Source of the DNA: Flavobacterium kingsejongi
GTDB taxonomy: Bacteria; Bacteroidota; Bacteroidia; Flavobacteriales; Flavobacteriaceae
Length of the DNA stretch: 64,000 nucleotides
Assembly: GCF_003076475.1 (NCBI RefSeq)
Contig: NZ_CP020919.1
Span: 1,922,001 to 1,986,000, forward strand
Direction of reading: 5' to 3'
In this document: positions 44,771-53,556 of the stretch, in pieces
Numbering within the stretch: position 1 is the stretch's first letter
Layout: each line of letters starts with the position of its first letter
Position numbers and translations under genes: made by a program
Notes under the pieces: generated by a model
What the model was told of the DNA's origin: nothing
The model's database searches: none
Seen by the model: only the letters and a program-made list of their open reading frames with translations

Positions 44771-44778
44771 TATATTTG
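44771..44778 (+). promoter_or_regulatory. -7 promoter element of hpt
   Basis: TATATTTG matches TAnnTTTG; the GTG start of hpt is 25 nt downstream. No TTG lies at the ideal upstream distance. Confidence 0.5.
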
Positions 44779-44803
44779 CAAATTATTTTAAAAACTAATA
44801 CAA

Positions 44804-45331
44804 GTGATACAAATTCACGATAAAGAGTTCGTACCTTTTTTAAGTGCCTCAGCCATTGATAGTGCGATAGCAGCGATGGCCCAAAAAGTAGCAGAAGACC
44901 TGCAGGATGAAATCCCAGTTTTCATCGGTGTACTGAACGGTGCATTTATGGTCGTTTCCGATTTTATGAAACACTATTCGAAGCCCTGTGAAGTAAGTTT
45001 TGTGAAGATGGCCTCCTATGAAGGGACTTCAACAACCAATGATGTGAAACAACTGATCGGGCTGAACCAGGATTTATCCGGGAAAACAGTGGTGATTATT
45101 GAAGATATTGTCGATACAGGAAACACAGTAGTGGAACTGAAAAAGATATTTGAAGGCCAGAACGTAAAAGATTTTAAAATCGCCACCCTGTTTTTCAAGC
45201 CGGAAGCGTATAAAAAAGATATCAAAATTGATTATATTGGTATTGAAATTCCAAACAAATTTATTGTAGGCTTTGGACTGGATTATGACGGATTAGGGCG
45301 TAACCTGCCGGAAGTATACCAGCTAAAGTAA
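44804..45331 (+). CDS. hpt: Hypoxanthine phosphoribosyltransferase
   Basis: A 175-aa purine-salvage enzyme that turns hypoxanthine (and guanine) plus PRPP into IMP (GMP). The PRPP-binding loop VVIIEDIVDTGNTV is clear, as are the catalytic flexible-loop region SYEGTSTTNDV and the end FIVGFGLDYDGLGRNLPEVY. The start codon is GTG at 44804, since no ATG lies upstream in frame and the second codon region aligns with family N-termini. It precedes adk, and the two purine-nucleotide genes are usual neighbours in this family. Confidence 0.96.
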   Translation: MIQIHDKEFVPFLSASAIDSAIAAMAQKVAEDLQDEIPVFIGVLNGAFMVVSDFMKHYSKPCEVSFVKMASYEGTSTTNDVKQLIGLNQDLSGKTVVIIEDIVDTGNTVVELKKIFEGQNVKDFKIATLFFKPEAYKKDIKIDYIGIEIPNKFIVGFGLDYDGLGRNLPEVYQLK

Positions 45332-45397
45332 ATGAATGGGGCATTCCCAGTGTCTGCCCAGATCCAATCGAACAACTATAAACAACCATACAACAGA

Positions 45398-45970
45398 ATG
45401 ATTAATATCGTATTATTCGGGAAACCGGGAGCCGGAAAAGGAACACAGGCAGAATTTTTAAAAGAAAAATACCATCTCACGCACATTTCTACTGGAGATG
45501 TTTTTCGTTACAATATTAAAAACAATACTGATTTGGGCATCGAAGCTAAATCATACATGGATAAAGGCGAACTGGTTCCGGATGCAGTAACCATCAAAAT
45601 GCTACAGGATGAGGTAGAAAAAAATCCGGGTACGAAAGGATTTCTTTTTGACGGGTTCCCAAGGACACTGGCACAGGCAGAAGCTTTGGAAGCATTTTTA
45701 GCGACTAAAGGCTGGTCTATTACCGCGACAATAGCTTTGGAGGCTGATGATGAGATTTTAGTGCAGCGTTTGCTGGAAAGAGGGAAAACGAGTGGACGAC
45801 CAGACGATCAGGATGAAGATAAAATCCGGAACCGTTATGAGGAATACAATGAGAAGACAGCTCCATTAATTGAATATTACCAGGCAAAAAACCTGTTCCG
45901 TCCGGTAGATGGAATCGGCTCTGTTGCTGAAATCACCGAACGCCTGAGTAAGGTGATCGATAATCTATAA
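45398..45970 (+). CDS. adk: Adenylate kinase
   Basis: A 190-aa enzyme that interconverts ATP + AMP and 2 ADP. The P-loop is GKPGAGKGTQ (residues ~8-17), with the AMP-binding STGDVFR and GFPRTLAQ motifs, and the LID segment (RGKTSGRPDDQDEDKIRNR) is short and lacks the zinc-binding cysteines. The frame is open from 45332, just after the hpt stop, but the ATG at 45398 (MINIVLFGK) is the family start. It is likely co-transcribed with hpt. Confidence 0.96.
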   Translation: MINIVLFGKPGAGKGTQAEFLKEKYHLTHISTGDVFRYNIKNNTDLGIEAKSYMDKGELVPDAVTIKMLQDEVEKNPGTKGFLFDGFPRTLAQAEALEAFLATKGWSITATIALEADDEILVQRLLERGKTSGRPDDQDEDKIRNRYEEYNEKTAPLIEYYQAKNLFRPVDGIGSVAEITERLSKVIDNL

Positions 45971-45980
45971 TTTATAACCC

Positions 45981-47255
45981 TTGGAAATAGCCATAATATT
46001 TTTCTTAATTCTCCTGAACGGAGTTTTCTCGATGTCGGAAATCGCTTTGATTTCTGCACGGAAAAATCGTTTGGAAACTTCCGCTAAAAAAGGAAATGCC
46101 AGTGCAAAGACTGCATTGGATTTAGCCAATTCACCCAATAAATTCCTGTCTACAGTACAGATTGGAATTACACTGATTGGTATCCTTACCGGTATTTATT
46201 CCGGGGATAAAGTGACCACTGACGTTAAAGTATTCCTGGATAGTTATCCGGCATTACATCCTTATTCCGGAAATCTTTCGGTAGGGATCGTTGTGGTTAT
46301 ACTGACCTTTTTCTCCCTCGTACTCGGAGAATTGGTTCCCAAACGTATCGGATTGAACTATCCGGAGGCCATTGCCAAAATGGTGGCGGTACCGATGAAA
46401 GTCATTTCGATTATTACGGCGCCTTTTATCTGGTTGCTGACCAATTCTACGGAATTCCTGTTGAAAGTGTTCCGGATCCGTCCGACCGCTGATGGGAAAG
46501 TAACCGAAGAAGAGATTAAAGCGATCATTAAAGAAGGTACTGAAGTAGGGGAAGTTCAGGAAATTGAACAGGATATTGTGGAACGTGTTTTTCACATTGG
46601 AGACCGTAAGGTAAACTCGCTGATGACACACCGTAAGGCTCTCGTATACCTTTCTATGGAAGATAATACGGAAGAACTTAAAGCTAAAGTGCTGGAAGAA
46701 ATCCACTCGGTATATCCGGTTTGTGAAGATAACCTGGATGATCTGGTTGGGGTGGTACTGCTGAAAGATTTATTTGCCAATTTTGAAAAAGGCACGGTTG
46801 ACCTTCGGGCGATTACTAAAGAACCGGTCTACCTGATTGAGCATACCTCGGCATATAAAGCTTTGGATGTTTTTAAGAAAACCAAGGTACACTATGCCAT
46901 CGTTACTGACGAATACGGCGTCGTACAAGGTATGATTACCTTAAATGATATTTTGGAAGCCCTCGTAGGAGATGCTTCTGATTTTTACCATGAAGAATTT
47001 CAGCTGATCGCCCGTGAAGACGGAACGTGGCTGGTAGACGGTCACTATTCGCTGCATGACTTCCTGACGTATTTTGACCTGGATGAGCTCATCAATGATT
47101 ATGAGGTCACTACAGTAAGCGGATTGATTATGACCGAACTATCCTATATTCCCAAAGAAGGCGAAAAACTGATCTGGAACCTGTTTGAACTGGAAGTAAT
47201 CGATATGGACGGGGTGAAAATTGACAAAGTATTGGTACGTTCCCTAAAAGAATAA
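45981..47255 (+). CDS. CNNM/CorC-type hemolysin-family membrane protein
   Basis: A 424-aa membrane protein. Residues ~1-180 are the DUF21/CNNM domain with three spans and the motif LLNGVFSMSEIALISARKNRLE, residues ~200-330 carry two CBS domains, and the C-terminus is a CorC_HlyC transporter-associated domain. The start is TTG at 45981; the next in-frame ATG (MSEIAL) would cut the first span, so TTG is used. Such proteins are tied to Mg2+/Co2+ efflux and, in some cases, ion export across the membrane. It is 10 bp behind adk. Confidence 0.9.
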   Translation: MEIAIIFFLILLNGVFSMSEIALISARKNRLETSAKKGNASAKTALDLANSPNKFLSTVQIGITLIGILTGIYSGDKVTTDVKVFLDSYPALHPYSGNLSVGIVVVILTFFSLVLGELVPKRIGLNYPEAIAKMVAVPMKVISIITAPFIWLLTNSTEFLLKVFRIRPTADGKVTEEEIKAIIKEGTEVGEVQEIEQDIVERVFHIGDRKVNSLMTHRKALVYLSMEDNTEELKAKVLEEIHSVYPVCEDNLDDLVGVVLLKDLFANFEKGTVDLRAITKEPVYLIEHTSAYKALDVFKKTKVHYAIVTDEYGVVQGMITLNDILEALVGDASDFYHEEFQLIAREDGTWLVDGHYSLHDFLTYFDLDELINDYEVTTVSGLIMTELSYIPKEGEKLIWNLFELEVIDMDGVKIDKVLVRSLKE

Positions 47256-47256
47256 A

Positions 47257-47317
47257 GTCACGGAGCGTGACAGCAAAAATAGCGTTGGATTTCAAAGCCG
47301 GCCATCGCAGGCTTTGA
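47257..47317 (+). other. Two hairpins between corC-like gene and obg
   Basis: GTCACG/CGTGAC (47257-47262, 47266-47271; 3-nt loop) and TCAAAGCC/GGCTTTGA (47292-47299, 47310-47317; 10-nt loop). Neither has a T-run, so they are unlikely to terminate; they may shape the operon mRNA. Confidence 0.4.
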
Positions 47318-47394
47318 TAGTGTTGAATGAAGAATAACGAATGCCGGATGATAAGGATTAAAAACCACAGCATCGAGGCAGTAAACAAAACAAA

Positions 47395-48402
47395 ATGACA
47401 GAAGGAAATTTCGTAGACTACGTAAAAATTTATGTTTCATCCGGGAAAGGCGGAAAAGGATCTACGCACCTGCACAGGGAAAAATTTATTGAAAAAGGAG
47501 GCCCTGACGGAGGTGATGGCGGTCGTGGTGGACACGTTTACCTGATTGGAAATAAAGGATTATGGACGTTGTTCCACCTGAAATTTGCAAGACACGTCAA
47601 AGCCGGTCACGGTGGCGATGGTGGAAGCGCACGAAGTACAGGTTCTGATGGAGAAGATAAATTTATCGAAGTGCCGTTAGGAACTGTAGTACGGGACAAA
47701 GAAACCGATGAAATCCTGTTCGAAATTACCGAACATGGGGAAAAAAGAATTATAGCCAAAGGTGGTAAAGGTGGTTTGGGGAACTGGCATTTTAGGAGCT
47801 CCACCAACCAGACACCACGGTATTCCCAGCCGGGTATGCCAGCGGAAGAGAATGATATTGCACTGGAACTGAAAGTGTTGGCGGATGTAGGCCTGGTAGG
47901 TTTTCCAAATGCAGGTAAATCGACATTGTTGTCGGTGCTTACTTCTGCAAAACCAAAAATTGCCGATTATCCTTTTACGACCTTAAAGCCGAATTTAGGA
48001 ATCGTCGCTTATCGTGACTTTCAGTCTTTTGTAATTGCCGATATCCCGGGGATTATTGAAGGTGCTGCAGAAGGAAAAGGACTGGGGCATTATTTCCTGC
48101 GTCATATCGAACGGAACTCAACATTGCTGTTTTTGGTACCCGCAGATGCGCCAAGTATCAAGGAAGAATACGATATCCTGATCAATGAGCTGACGAAATA
48201 CAATCCAGAGATGCTGGATAAAGAACGCCTGTTGGTTGTGTCCAAATGCGACATGCTCGATGAGGAACTTCAGGCAGAGATGAAAATACAAATGGATGCC
48301 GACTTTAAGGATATTCCATATATGTTCATTTCTTCTGTGGCACAACAGGGATTGACAGAATTAAAAGATAAACTTTGGAAAATGCTGAACGAAGAAGTAT
48401 AA
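47395..48402 (+). CDS. obg: Obg-family GTPase ObgE/CgtA
   Basis: A 335-aa essential GTPase involved in 50S ribosome assembly and stress signalling. The N-terminal ~155 residues are the glycine-rich Obg fold ([26 protein letters not shown]). The G domain shows [11 protein letters not shown] (P-loop), DIPGIIEGA (G3), and [10 protein letters not shown] for NKxD. A C-terminal TGS-like part is absent, as usual for Bacteroidota. The ATG at 47395 starts [11 protein letters not shown], the family start. Confidence 0.96.
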   Translation: MTEGNFVDYVKIYVSSGKGGKGSTHLHREKFIEKGGPDGGDGGRGGHVYLIGNKGLWTLFHLKFARHVKAGHGGDGGSARSTGSDGEDKFIEVPLGTVVRDKETDEILFEITEHGEKRIIAKGGKGGLGNWHFRSSTNQTPRYSQPGMPAEENDIALELKVLADVGLVGFPNAGKSTLLSVLTSAKPKIADYPFTTLKPNLGIVAYRDFQSFVIADIPGIIEGAAEGKGLGHYFLRHIERNSTLLFLVPADAPSIKEEYDILINELTKYNPEMLDKERLLVVSKCDMLDEELQAEMKIQMDADFKDIPYMFISSVAQQGLTELKDKLWKMLNEEV

Positions 48403-48421
48403 GCCTAAAATAGAATACTAT

Positions 48422-48454
48422 AAAAAAGATCACCTTTTCGGGTGGTCTTTTTTT
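48422..48454 (+). terminator. Rho-independent terminator after obg
   Basis: A 13-bp stem (48422-48434 with 48441-48453; one T-G pair), 6-nt loop and a T-run to 48454. It ends the hpt-adk-corC-obg unit. Confidence 0.85.
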
Positions 48455-48731
48455 ATGGGTTACTAATAGATCAATAAAAAATGATCCTGGGTTTTGTATC
48501 CAGTATAAGCAGCACTGAAGTATTGTATCAAATAAGAATTAATTTGCCCCTACCGAAATGCTATCTGCTATAGCATAAAGAAAAACATAATGATTTGTTG
48601 CGGGCTACAGTTACTATAGCTATAAAAATCTATTTTATGTAGTATCTTGTTCATTAAATCAGGCAATAGGAATGAAGACGAAGAATGAAAGCAATGCAAT
48701 AACAAACAATACTGATTAAACACTACAAATC
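48455..48731. other. Intergenic stretch, no gene seen
   Basis: I see no gene here. A short inverted repeat, TGCTAT/ATAGCA around CTGCT, lies near 48560-48580. No consensus promoter was found for the next gene. Confidence 0.5.
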
Positions 48732-49046
48732 ATGGATGAGCATACGATTAGAATGGTATTAGAGACTATAGATCAGCAGCCTGAAACCTGGCTGTATCTG
48801 CCGCCCCAGCAATGGACTCTGGAAACAAAAGGAATATTCTCTCAGGACAGCAGTGAATTGGCCGAAGATGAAATTGGAATTCCTCAGGAATATCAGGACA
48901 AAGGCTGGATTGCAGCGTTGGATCAGGCGACTATAGAAGATATAGTGCTGAACGCAAAAGAGCAAAAAGAGACGGTATCGGTTGAAGAACTATTTGAAGC
49001 TTTCCTGTTTTATTATGAGAATGATGCCTTTATTTCATTTGAATAA
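48732..49046 (+). CDS. Acidic hypothetical protein
   Basis: A 104-aa, strongly acidic, cytosolic protein of unknown function. It has an N-terminal helix, a Trp-rich segment (WLYLPPQQWTLETKG), an 'IPQEYQDKGW' turn and a C-terminal segment IEDIVLNAKEQKE then LFEAFLFYYENDAFISF. The shape resembles small immunity-like or DUF7716-like proteins, but I cannot place it. It stands alone; no toxin gene is next to it. It is followed by a convergent two-component pair. Confidence 0.65.
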   Translation: MDEHTIRMVLETIDQQPETWLYLPPQQWTLETKGIFSQDSSELAEDEIGIPQEYQDKGWIAALDQATIEDIVLNAKEQKETVSVEELFEAFLFYYENDAFISFE

Positions 49047-49103
49047 AGTAACTTTTACATGCGATTAAGCGGTAGGAAAGTATCATAATCCGGAGCCTCA
49101 CTT

Positions 49104-49805
49104 TCATATTTTATACTCTTCGATTTTTCGAAAAAAAGCATCTTTATAAGTCGCGCCGACAGGCAGTTCTTTGCCATGGAGGAACACCGAAAAGTTATCA
49201 GTAGATTCGATATGCTGGAGTGCAATGATATATGATTTGTGGATTTGTACAAAATCAGTTGAGGGTAGCGATTCCAATATGTTTTTCAGGGAAGAATGGG
49301 TAATCAGCATAGTAGCGGTAGTATGCAGGCAAACATAATTCTGTAATGCTTCCGCATATAGGATATCCCGGATAAACACTTTTGATAATTTGTTTTTACC
49401 ATCTGTCCGTACAAAGAGGAAATCCTGTTGCATGACCGGAGTTGTTGCTACAGGAAGGGTATTCAGTTTGGAAGCCGCCTGGTAAAACCGTTCAAAAGCG
49501 ATGGGTTTCAGCAGATAGTCTGTTGCATTCAGGTCAAATCCTTCCAAAGCAAAATCGGGATAAGCCGTGGTGAAAATTACTTTACAGGATTTTGGGATAA
49601 TCTTAGAGAGTTGTAACCCGGTAAGCTGTGGCATCTGTATATCGAGAAAGACCACATCTACTTCATTTTGTCCCAGGAATGCCAGTGCCTGTAAGGAATC
49701 GGAAAATGAACCGACTTTATCCAGGAACGTAATTTTAGCGACATAATTTTCCAGTAACCGTATGGCTGGTGGTTCGTCATCTACAATGATACATTTCAGT
49801 TTCAT
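49104..49805 (-). CDS. LytTR-family response regulator
   Basis: A 233-aa regulator. The receiver domain has CIIVDDEPPAI, the phospho-Asp in VVFLDIQMP and the conserved Lys in YLLKPIAFERF. The LytTR DNA-binding domain occupies residues ~135-230 (FLFVRTDGKNKLSKVFIRDILYAEA... FVQIHKSYIIAL). It overlaps the kinase gene by 4 bp (ATGA) and is its partner. Targets of this pair are not evident. Confidence 0.94.
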   Translation of the reverse strand: MKLKCIIVDDEPPAIRLLENYVAKITFLDKVGSFSDSLQALAFLGQNEVDVVFLDIQMPQLTGLQLSKIIPKSCKVIFTTAYPDFALEGFDLNATDYLLKPIAFERFYQAASKLNTLPVATTPVMQQDFLFVRTDGKNKLSKVFIRDILYAEALQNYVCLHTTATMLITHSSLKNILESLPSTDFVQIHKSYIIALQHIESTDNFSVFLHGKELPVGATYKDAFFRKIEEYKI

Positions 49806-50848
49806 AGACCTTGATTTAGGGGAATCTTAAGATAGGTCGTAAAGATATCATTTTCCTGTTTTTTATCCAGTATAAAGTTGTCTTTATAATAATACTCCAG
49901 CCTTTTACTCAGGTTATTAAAGCCAATCCCGGTAGAATCGTATTGTTCCCCCCGGGCAATAGTATTAACGGTATGGATTTCGAGCTGATTGTCACCAATT
50001 TTAATGGTGATACGGCCCGGTTTATCCCGTTGGTTCAGTATCGCATGCTTGAAGACATTCTCCACAAAATGAATTAATACTGCAGGAAGCAGCGTTTGCG
50101 TTCCGGGAGTCCCCTGTACAGTAAAGTCTAGGAAAAGCTGGTTTTCAAAACGTTTCTCCTGAAGCAGGATATAATTTTTGATAAAGTCAATTTCCTTGCT
50201 CAGGCTGGTGGTTTCCTTGTCGTTTTCGGTAATTACATAGCGCAGTAAATCGGATAATATAAGCAGGTCTGCAGCAGTATTAGGATCGCGTAAAGCAAGA
50301 TCACTGTAGAAGGAATTTAGCGTGTTAAAGAGGAAATGAGGGCTTACCTGTGCTTTGAGCAGGTGTAGTTGCGCCTTTTGGTTCTCGAGCAGCAGTTCCT
50401 GGTTTATTTTCTGATAGGCCTGGAATTGCCAGAATAAATAGGAAAAAGTACTGATAACCCAGGCTGGAAGCCCATAGAAAAAATTATCACGGATATAGTA
50501 GCCTACTTTCCTGGTATTCTCCCCATAATTGTGTGCGCCGGTCAGGTTGTAAATTATAACTTCTTCGATGACGTAGCGGATACCTGCAAACAGGAGCAGT
50601 ATAACCGGAATCATGAGCAGGTAAAAGAAGATCCGTTTACGGTTCAGAAACCAATGGCAAAAAGTATAAAAATTAATGGTATAGGTGAACAGTGTTGCCA
50701 GCATGTAACTGATCGAAAACAGTATGGTGGGCCATTTGAACGCTTCTGCAATTGGATTCTGATCTATACCAATATCCCAAAGGATATTAAGCAGCAGCAG
50801 TCCCAGGAAAAGCAGTAAGTGGTAATAAAAGGGGATTTTTGGTTTCAT
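49802..50848 (-). CDS. LytS/YehU-like sensor histidine kinase
   Basis: A 348-aa kinase with four N-terminal membrane spans (residues ~8-28, ~40-60, ~75-95, ~115-140) and a cytosolic His_kinase domain: LLKAQVSPHFLFNTLNSFYS with the phospho-accepting His, then the ATPase part (VLIHFVENVFKHAI, GIGFNNLSKRLEYYY). This is the PF06580 type that pairs with LytTR regulators. It overlaps the regulator gene at 49802-49805. Confidence 0.94.
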   Translation of the reverse strand: MKPKIPFYYHLLLFLGLLLLNILWDIGIDQNPIAEAFKWPTILFSISYMLATLFTYTINFYTFCHWFLNRKRIFFYLLMIPVILLLFAGIRYVIEEVIIYNLTGAHNYGENTRKVGYYIRDNFFYGLPAWVISTFSYLFWQFQAYQKINQELLLENQKAQLHLLKAQVSPHFLFNTLNSFYSDLALRDPNTAADLLILSDLLRYVITENDKETTSLSKEIDFIKNYILLQEKRFENQLFLDFTVQGTPGTQTLLPAVLIHFVENVFKHAILNQRDKPGRITIKIGDNQLEIHTVNTIARGEQYDSTGIGFNNLSKRLEYYYKDNFILDKKQENDIFTTYLKIPLNQGL

Positions 50849-51035
50849 AGTAACGGAATAATGATCAAAAATACAATTATTGGAGCAAGCTATACGCTAT
50901 TTTACGGCAACAGTAGATTTGTAGTGATGAACGGCCAAAATATGGTGATGAAATTGGCAATGCCCTTTTTTAAGGCGTTCGTCTACCGTAAAAAAGCATT
51001 GGTCAAACGCTTTTCGAGAGTTCGGATAATGCCAG

Positions 51036-51043
51036 TAGCTTTG
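51036..51043 (+). promoter_or_regulatory. -7 promoter element of DUF5694 gene
   Basis: TAGCTTTG matches TAnnTTTG, 24 nt before the ATG at 51068. The -33 position has TTC, not TTG. Confidence 0.45.
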
Positions 51044-51067
51044 GATCAAATTTAAAAAACATACATC

Positions 51068-51880
51068 ATGGCAAAGCTTACCGTATTGATTACCCTATTC
51101 CTATTGGCAACTGCTACAATGCTTCAGGCACAGGCACCCATAGCTAAAAAGAAAATCCTGTTGATCGGGTCTTTTCATTTTCAAAATCCCGGTTTGGATG
51201 TCGCTCAAGTGAATACCTTTAATGTAATGACCGAAAAAAGTCAAAAGGAACTGGAGCAAATAGCCAATAAGATCCAGAAATTTGGTCCCGATAAGATTTT
51301 TGTAGAGTGGTCGGCTGCTAAACAGAACACGTTGGATAAGTTCTACAACCTTAATAGCGACAGCCTCCTGAGATCGAGTGCTGATGAAATTGTGCAGGTC
51401 GCCCTACGATCGGCTAAGAAACTGCACCATACCAAGCTGTATGGTATTGACAACCGCAATAGCGAATTTCCCTATGACAGCCTTGTGAAAGGAATGAAGG
51501 ATGCCGGGCAGGATGCTTTGTTAGAAGCGAATGAACAGAATATGAAAAACTACGAAATAGAATCGAACAGAAAACGAAAAACGTATACGCTAACCAAACT
51601 GTTACTGGATTTGAACGGAAAGGACTATGTCGATATGGATCTTCAATGGTATCTGAATATTGCCAACCGCGCTGGAAAACCAGATAATGGCGTAGGAGCA
51701 TACCTGGTTTCGGAATGGTACAAACGTAATTTATATATGTATGCATTGGTACAAAAACTGACAGAGAGCAAGGATACGTCTGTTATGGTACTGTTGGGGG
51801 CAAGCCATGCTGCGATGTTCCGGGAATTCATACGTCACGATCCACAATTTGAGTTAGTGGAACTGAAGTCCATTTTATAA
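51068..51880 (+). CDS. Secreted DUF5694/TraB-like protein
   Basis: A 270-aa protein with a signal peptide (ends TMLQAQA). The mature chain begins KKILLIGSFHFQNPG and later has PDKIFVEWSA, LYGIDNRN and VMVLLGASHAAMFREFI. The paired GSFHF ... GASHA motifs are like those of the TraB/GumN fold and of DUF5694, whose function is not known, though an erythromycin-esterase-like metal-binding site has been suggested for similar folds. It is 14 bp before the peptidase gene, so the two probably form an operon. Confidence 0.75.
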   Translation: MAKLTVLITLFLLATATMLQAQAPIAKKKILLIGSFHFQNPGLDVAQVNTFNVMTEKSQKELEQIANKIQKFGPDKIFVEWSAAKQNTLDKFYNLNSDSLLRSSADEIVQVALRSAKKLHHTKLYGIDNRNSEFPYDSLVKGMKDAGQDALLEANEQNMKNYEIESNRKRKTYTLTKLLLDLNGKDYVDMDLQWYLNIANRAGKPDNGVGAYLVSEWYKRNLYMYALVQKLTESKDTSVMVLLGASHAAMFREFIRHDPQFELVELKSIL

Positions 51881-51894
51881 TTCCGACAGTATAG

Positions 51895-53304
51895 ATGAGA
51901 CCGTATTGTATAGTGCTATTCCTGCTCTTGTGTGGTTGGAATAGCATCGCTCAGGATAGTACCTGGATTTCGAAGAAAGCAATGCTTCAGGATATTGATC
52001 TTTTGATTGCTAAAATAGAATATTCACATGTGAACGCATATCATTACAGAACAAAAGAGGAATGCCAGGAATTTGTGGCACAGCTGAAACAGGAATTACC
52101 GGACTACTGCAGCCCATTTGATTTTTGGCGTAAACTGGAAACTATTTTCGTTTTTATGAATGATGCCCATACCCGGACATATCCACGGGCCTATTATAAA
52201 GCCTACATAGAACGGAAAGGATTGTTTGTACCTTTTACGATTCAAAAAAAAGAAGAGCAGTATACTATTGCTAAAAATCTTTCTGCATCTGCTGCGATTG
52301 ATAGTTGTAGCACCCTGAAAGCGATTAACGGAATAGCGATGCCTGATATCTTTGCACAATTGTTGCTCCATTCGTCACAGGAACTTGATTTTTTGGATGA
52401 GAATTATATCACGACTTCTTTTCCCTACCTGATTTGGAAAGTATACGGATGGGAATCGCCCTATACGATTGATTTTTATGATCGTCAGGATAAGGAACAT
52501 ACAATTGTTGTGGAAGGGATTTCGGCCAAGGTAAAAAATGAGGCGAATGGAACAAAGCAGCATCGGGAAGTAGCTACGTTGGAATTTGTACAGGATACGA
52601 TCGCAGTGATGACCATCCTGGATTTTGCCCAAAAGTCAAGACGGTATTATCGCAGATTTTACCGGAAGAGTTTCCGGGCAATGGATAAGCACAAAAGTAC
52701 AACCCTGATTCTCGACTTTCGGGGGCATAACGGAGGCGACAGCCGATATGGTGATGACCTGGGGAAATATTTTGCCAACAAGCCTTTCCGGAGTTCCGCT
52801 GAAATCCAATGGAAAGTGACACCGGAATTCAAAATGCAATTTGCGGCACTGTATATTCCCGGAGTTTTGCGATGGGCAAAATTCTTATATGGGATTAATC
52901 CGCATACTAAAGCAATCTGGCATACCAAGGACAATGCTATTGCAGTAGTGCCAAGTCCAATGATCAAGCCGTACAAAAAAATATTGAGGTGTAATAGAAA
53001 AACCTATTTGCTAATTGATAATGATACTTTCTCGGCAGGCTCCATGTTTGCCGCAATGGTTAAGGATTATGGGTTAGGAACTTTGGTAGGGCAACCTACA
53101 GGCAGTGTTTCTTCTTTTTATGCGGATCCGATTATGTGGTACCAACTACCCAATTCCGGAACTACTTTTCAAGTTTCTACAAGCCTGAATATAAGGCCCA
53201 ATGGTAAACTAGATCATCAGAGCATACTGCCGGACGAGATTGTCCCTGATGGTAAAGACAGCCTGGAATATCTGTTACAGAAAATCGGTGGGATGACACC
53301 GTAG
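51895..53304 (+). CDS. Secreted S41-family peptidase
   Basis: A 469-aa protein with a signal peptide (ends NSIAQ). The C-terminal half carries the S41 tail-specific protease core: ILDFRGHNGGDSRYGDDL, then YLLIDNDTFSAGSMFAAMV with a candidate nucleophile Ser, LVGQPTGSVSSFY and LNIRPNGKLDHQSILPDEI. The N-terminal part is a helical domain like that in other S41B peptidases (LLIAKIEYSHVNAYHY). It may degrade extracellular or periplasmic peptides. The active-site Lys is not evident to me, so activity is not certain. Confidence 0.85.
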   Translation: MRPYCIVLFLLLCGWNSIAQDSTWISKKAMLQDIDLLIAKIEYSHVNAYHYRTKEECQEFVAQLKQELPDYCSPFDFWRKLETIFVFMNDAHTRTYPRAYYKAYIERKGLFVPFTIQKKEEQYTIAKNLSASAAIDSCSTLKAINGIAMPDIFAQLLLHSSQELDFLDENYITTSFPYLIWKVYGWESPYTIDFYDRQDKEHTIVVEGISAKVKNEANGTKQHREVATLEFVQDTIAVMTILDFAQKSRRYYRRFYRKSFRAMDKHKSTTLILDFRGHNGGDSRYGDDLGKYFANKPFRSSAEIQWKVTPEFKMQFAALYIPGVLRWAKFLYGINPHTKAIWHTKDNAIAVVPSPMIKPYKKILRCNRKTYLLIDNDTFSAGSMFAAMVKDYGLGTLVGQPTGSVSSFYADPIMWYQLPNSGTTFQVSTSLNIRPNGKLDHQSILPDEIVPDGKDSLEYLLQKIGGMTP

Positions 53305-53556
53305 TAGTGCTGATATCTGAAAAGGGAGGAATTGAGAAAATTAATTATCGTATTGCAGCCAAAGGCATTTCAAAATTAAAAGTTAAAAGATATCGTAGAA
53401 AAGTGAGTTTTAAGGCGTGTTTTATTATCAAATTCTCAAAATAAACTATATTCGCACTTCTAAAGAGAAAGTTAATTTTCATCCGGTAATGTAACATTAT
53501 TAGGTTCCGGAAGACTATTAGCTTATTCAAAACTAACTTTTATAAATTCATACGAA

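Noticed and set aside
48560..48580. Short inverted repeat TGCTAT/ATAGCA as operator
   Set aside because: Only six bases per arm in AT-rich DNA; expected by chance.
50819..51055. 78-aa plus-strand frame between the kinase and DUF5694 genes
   Set aside because: It overlaps the kinase start region, has no family features, and the promoter element of the next gene lies inside it.
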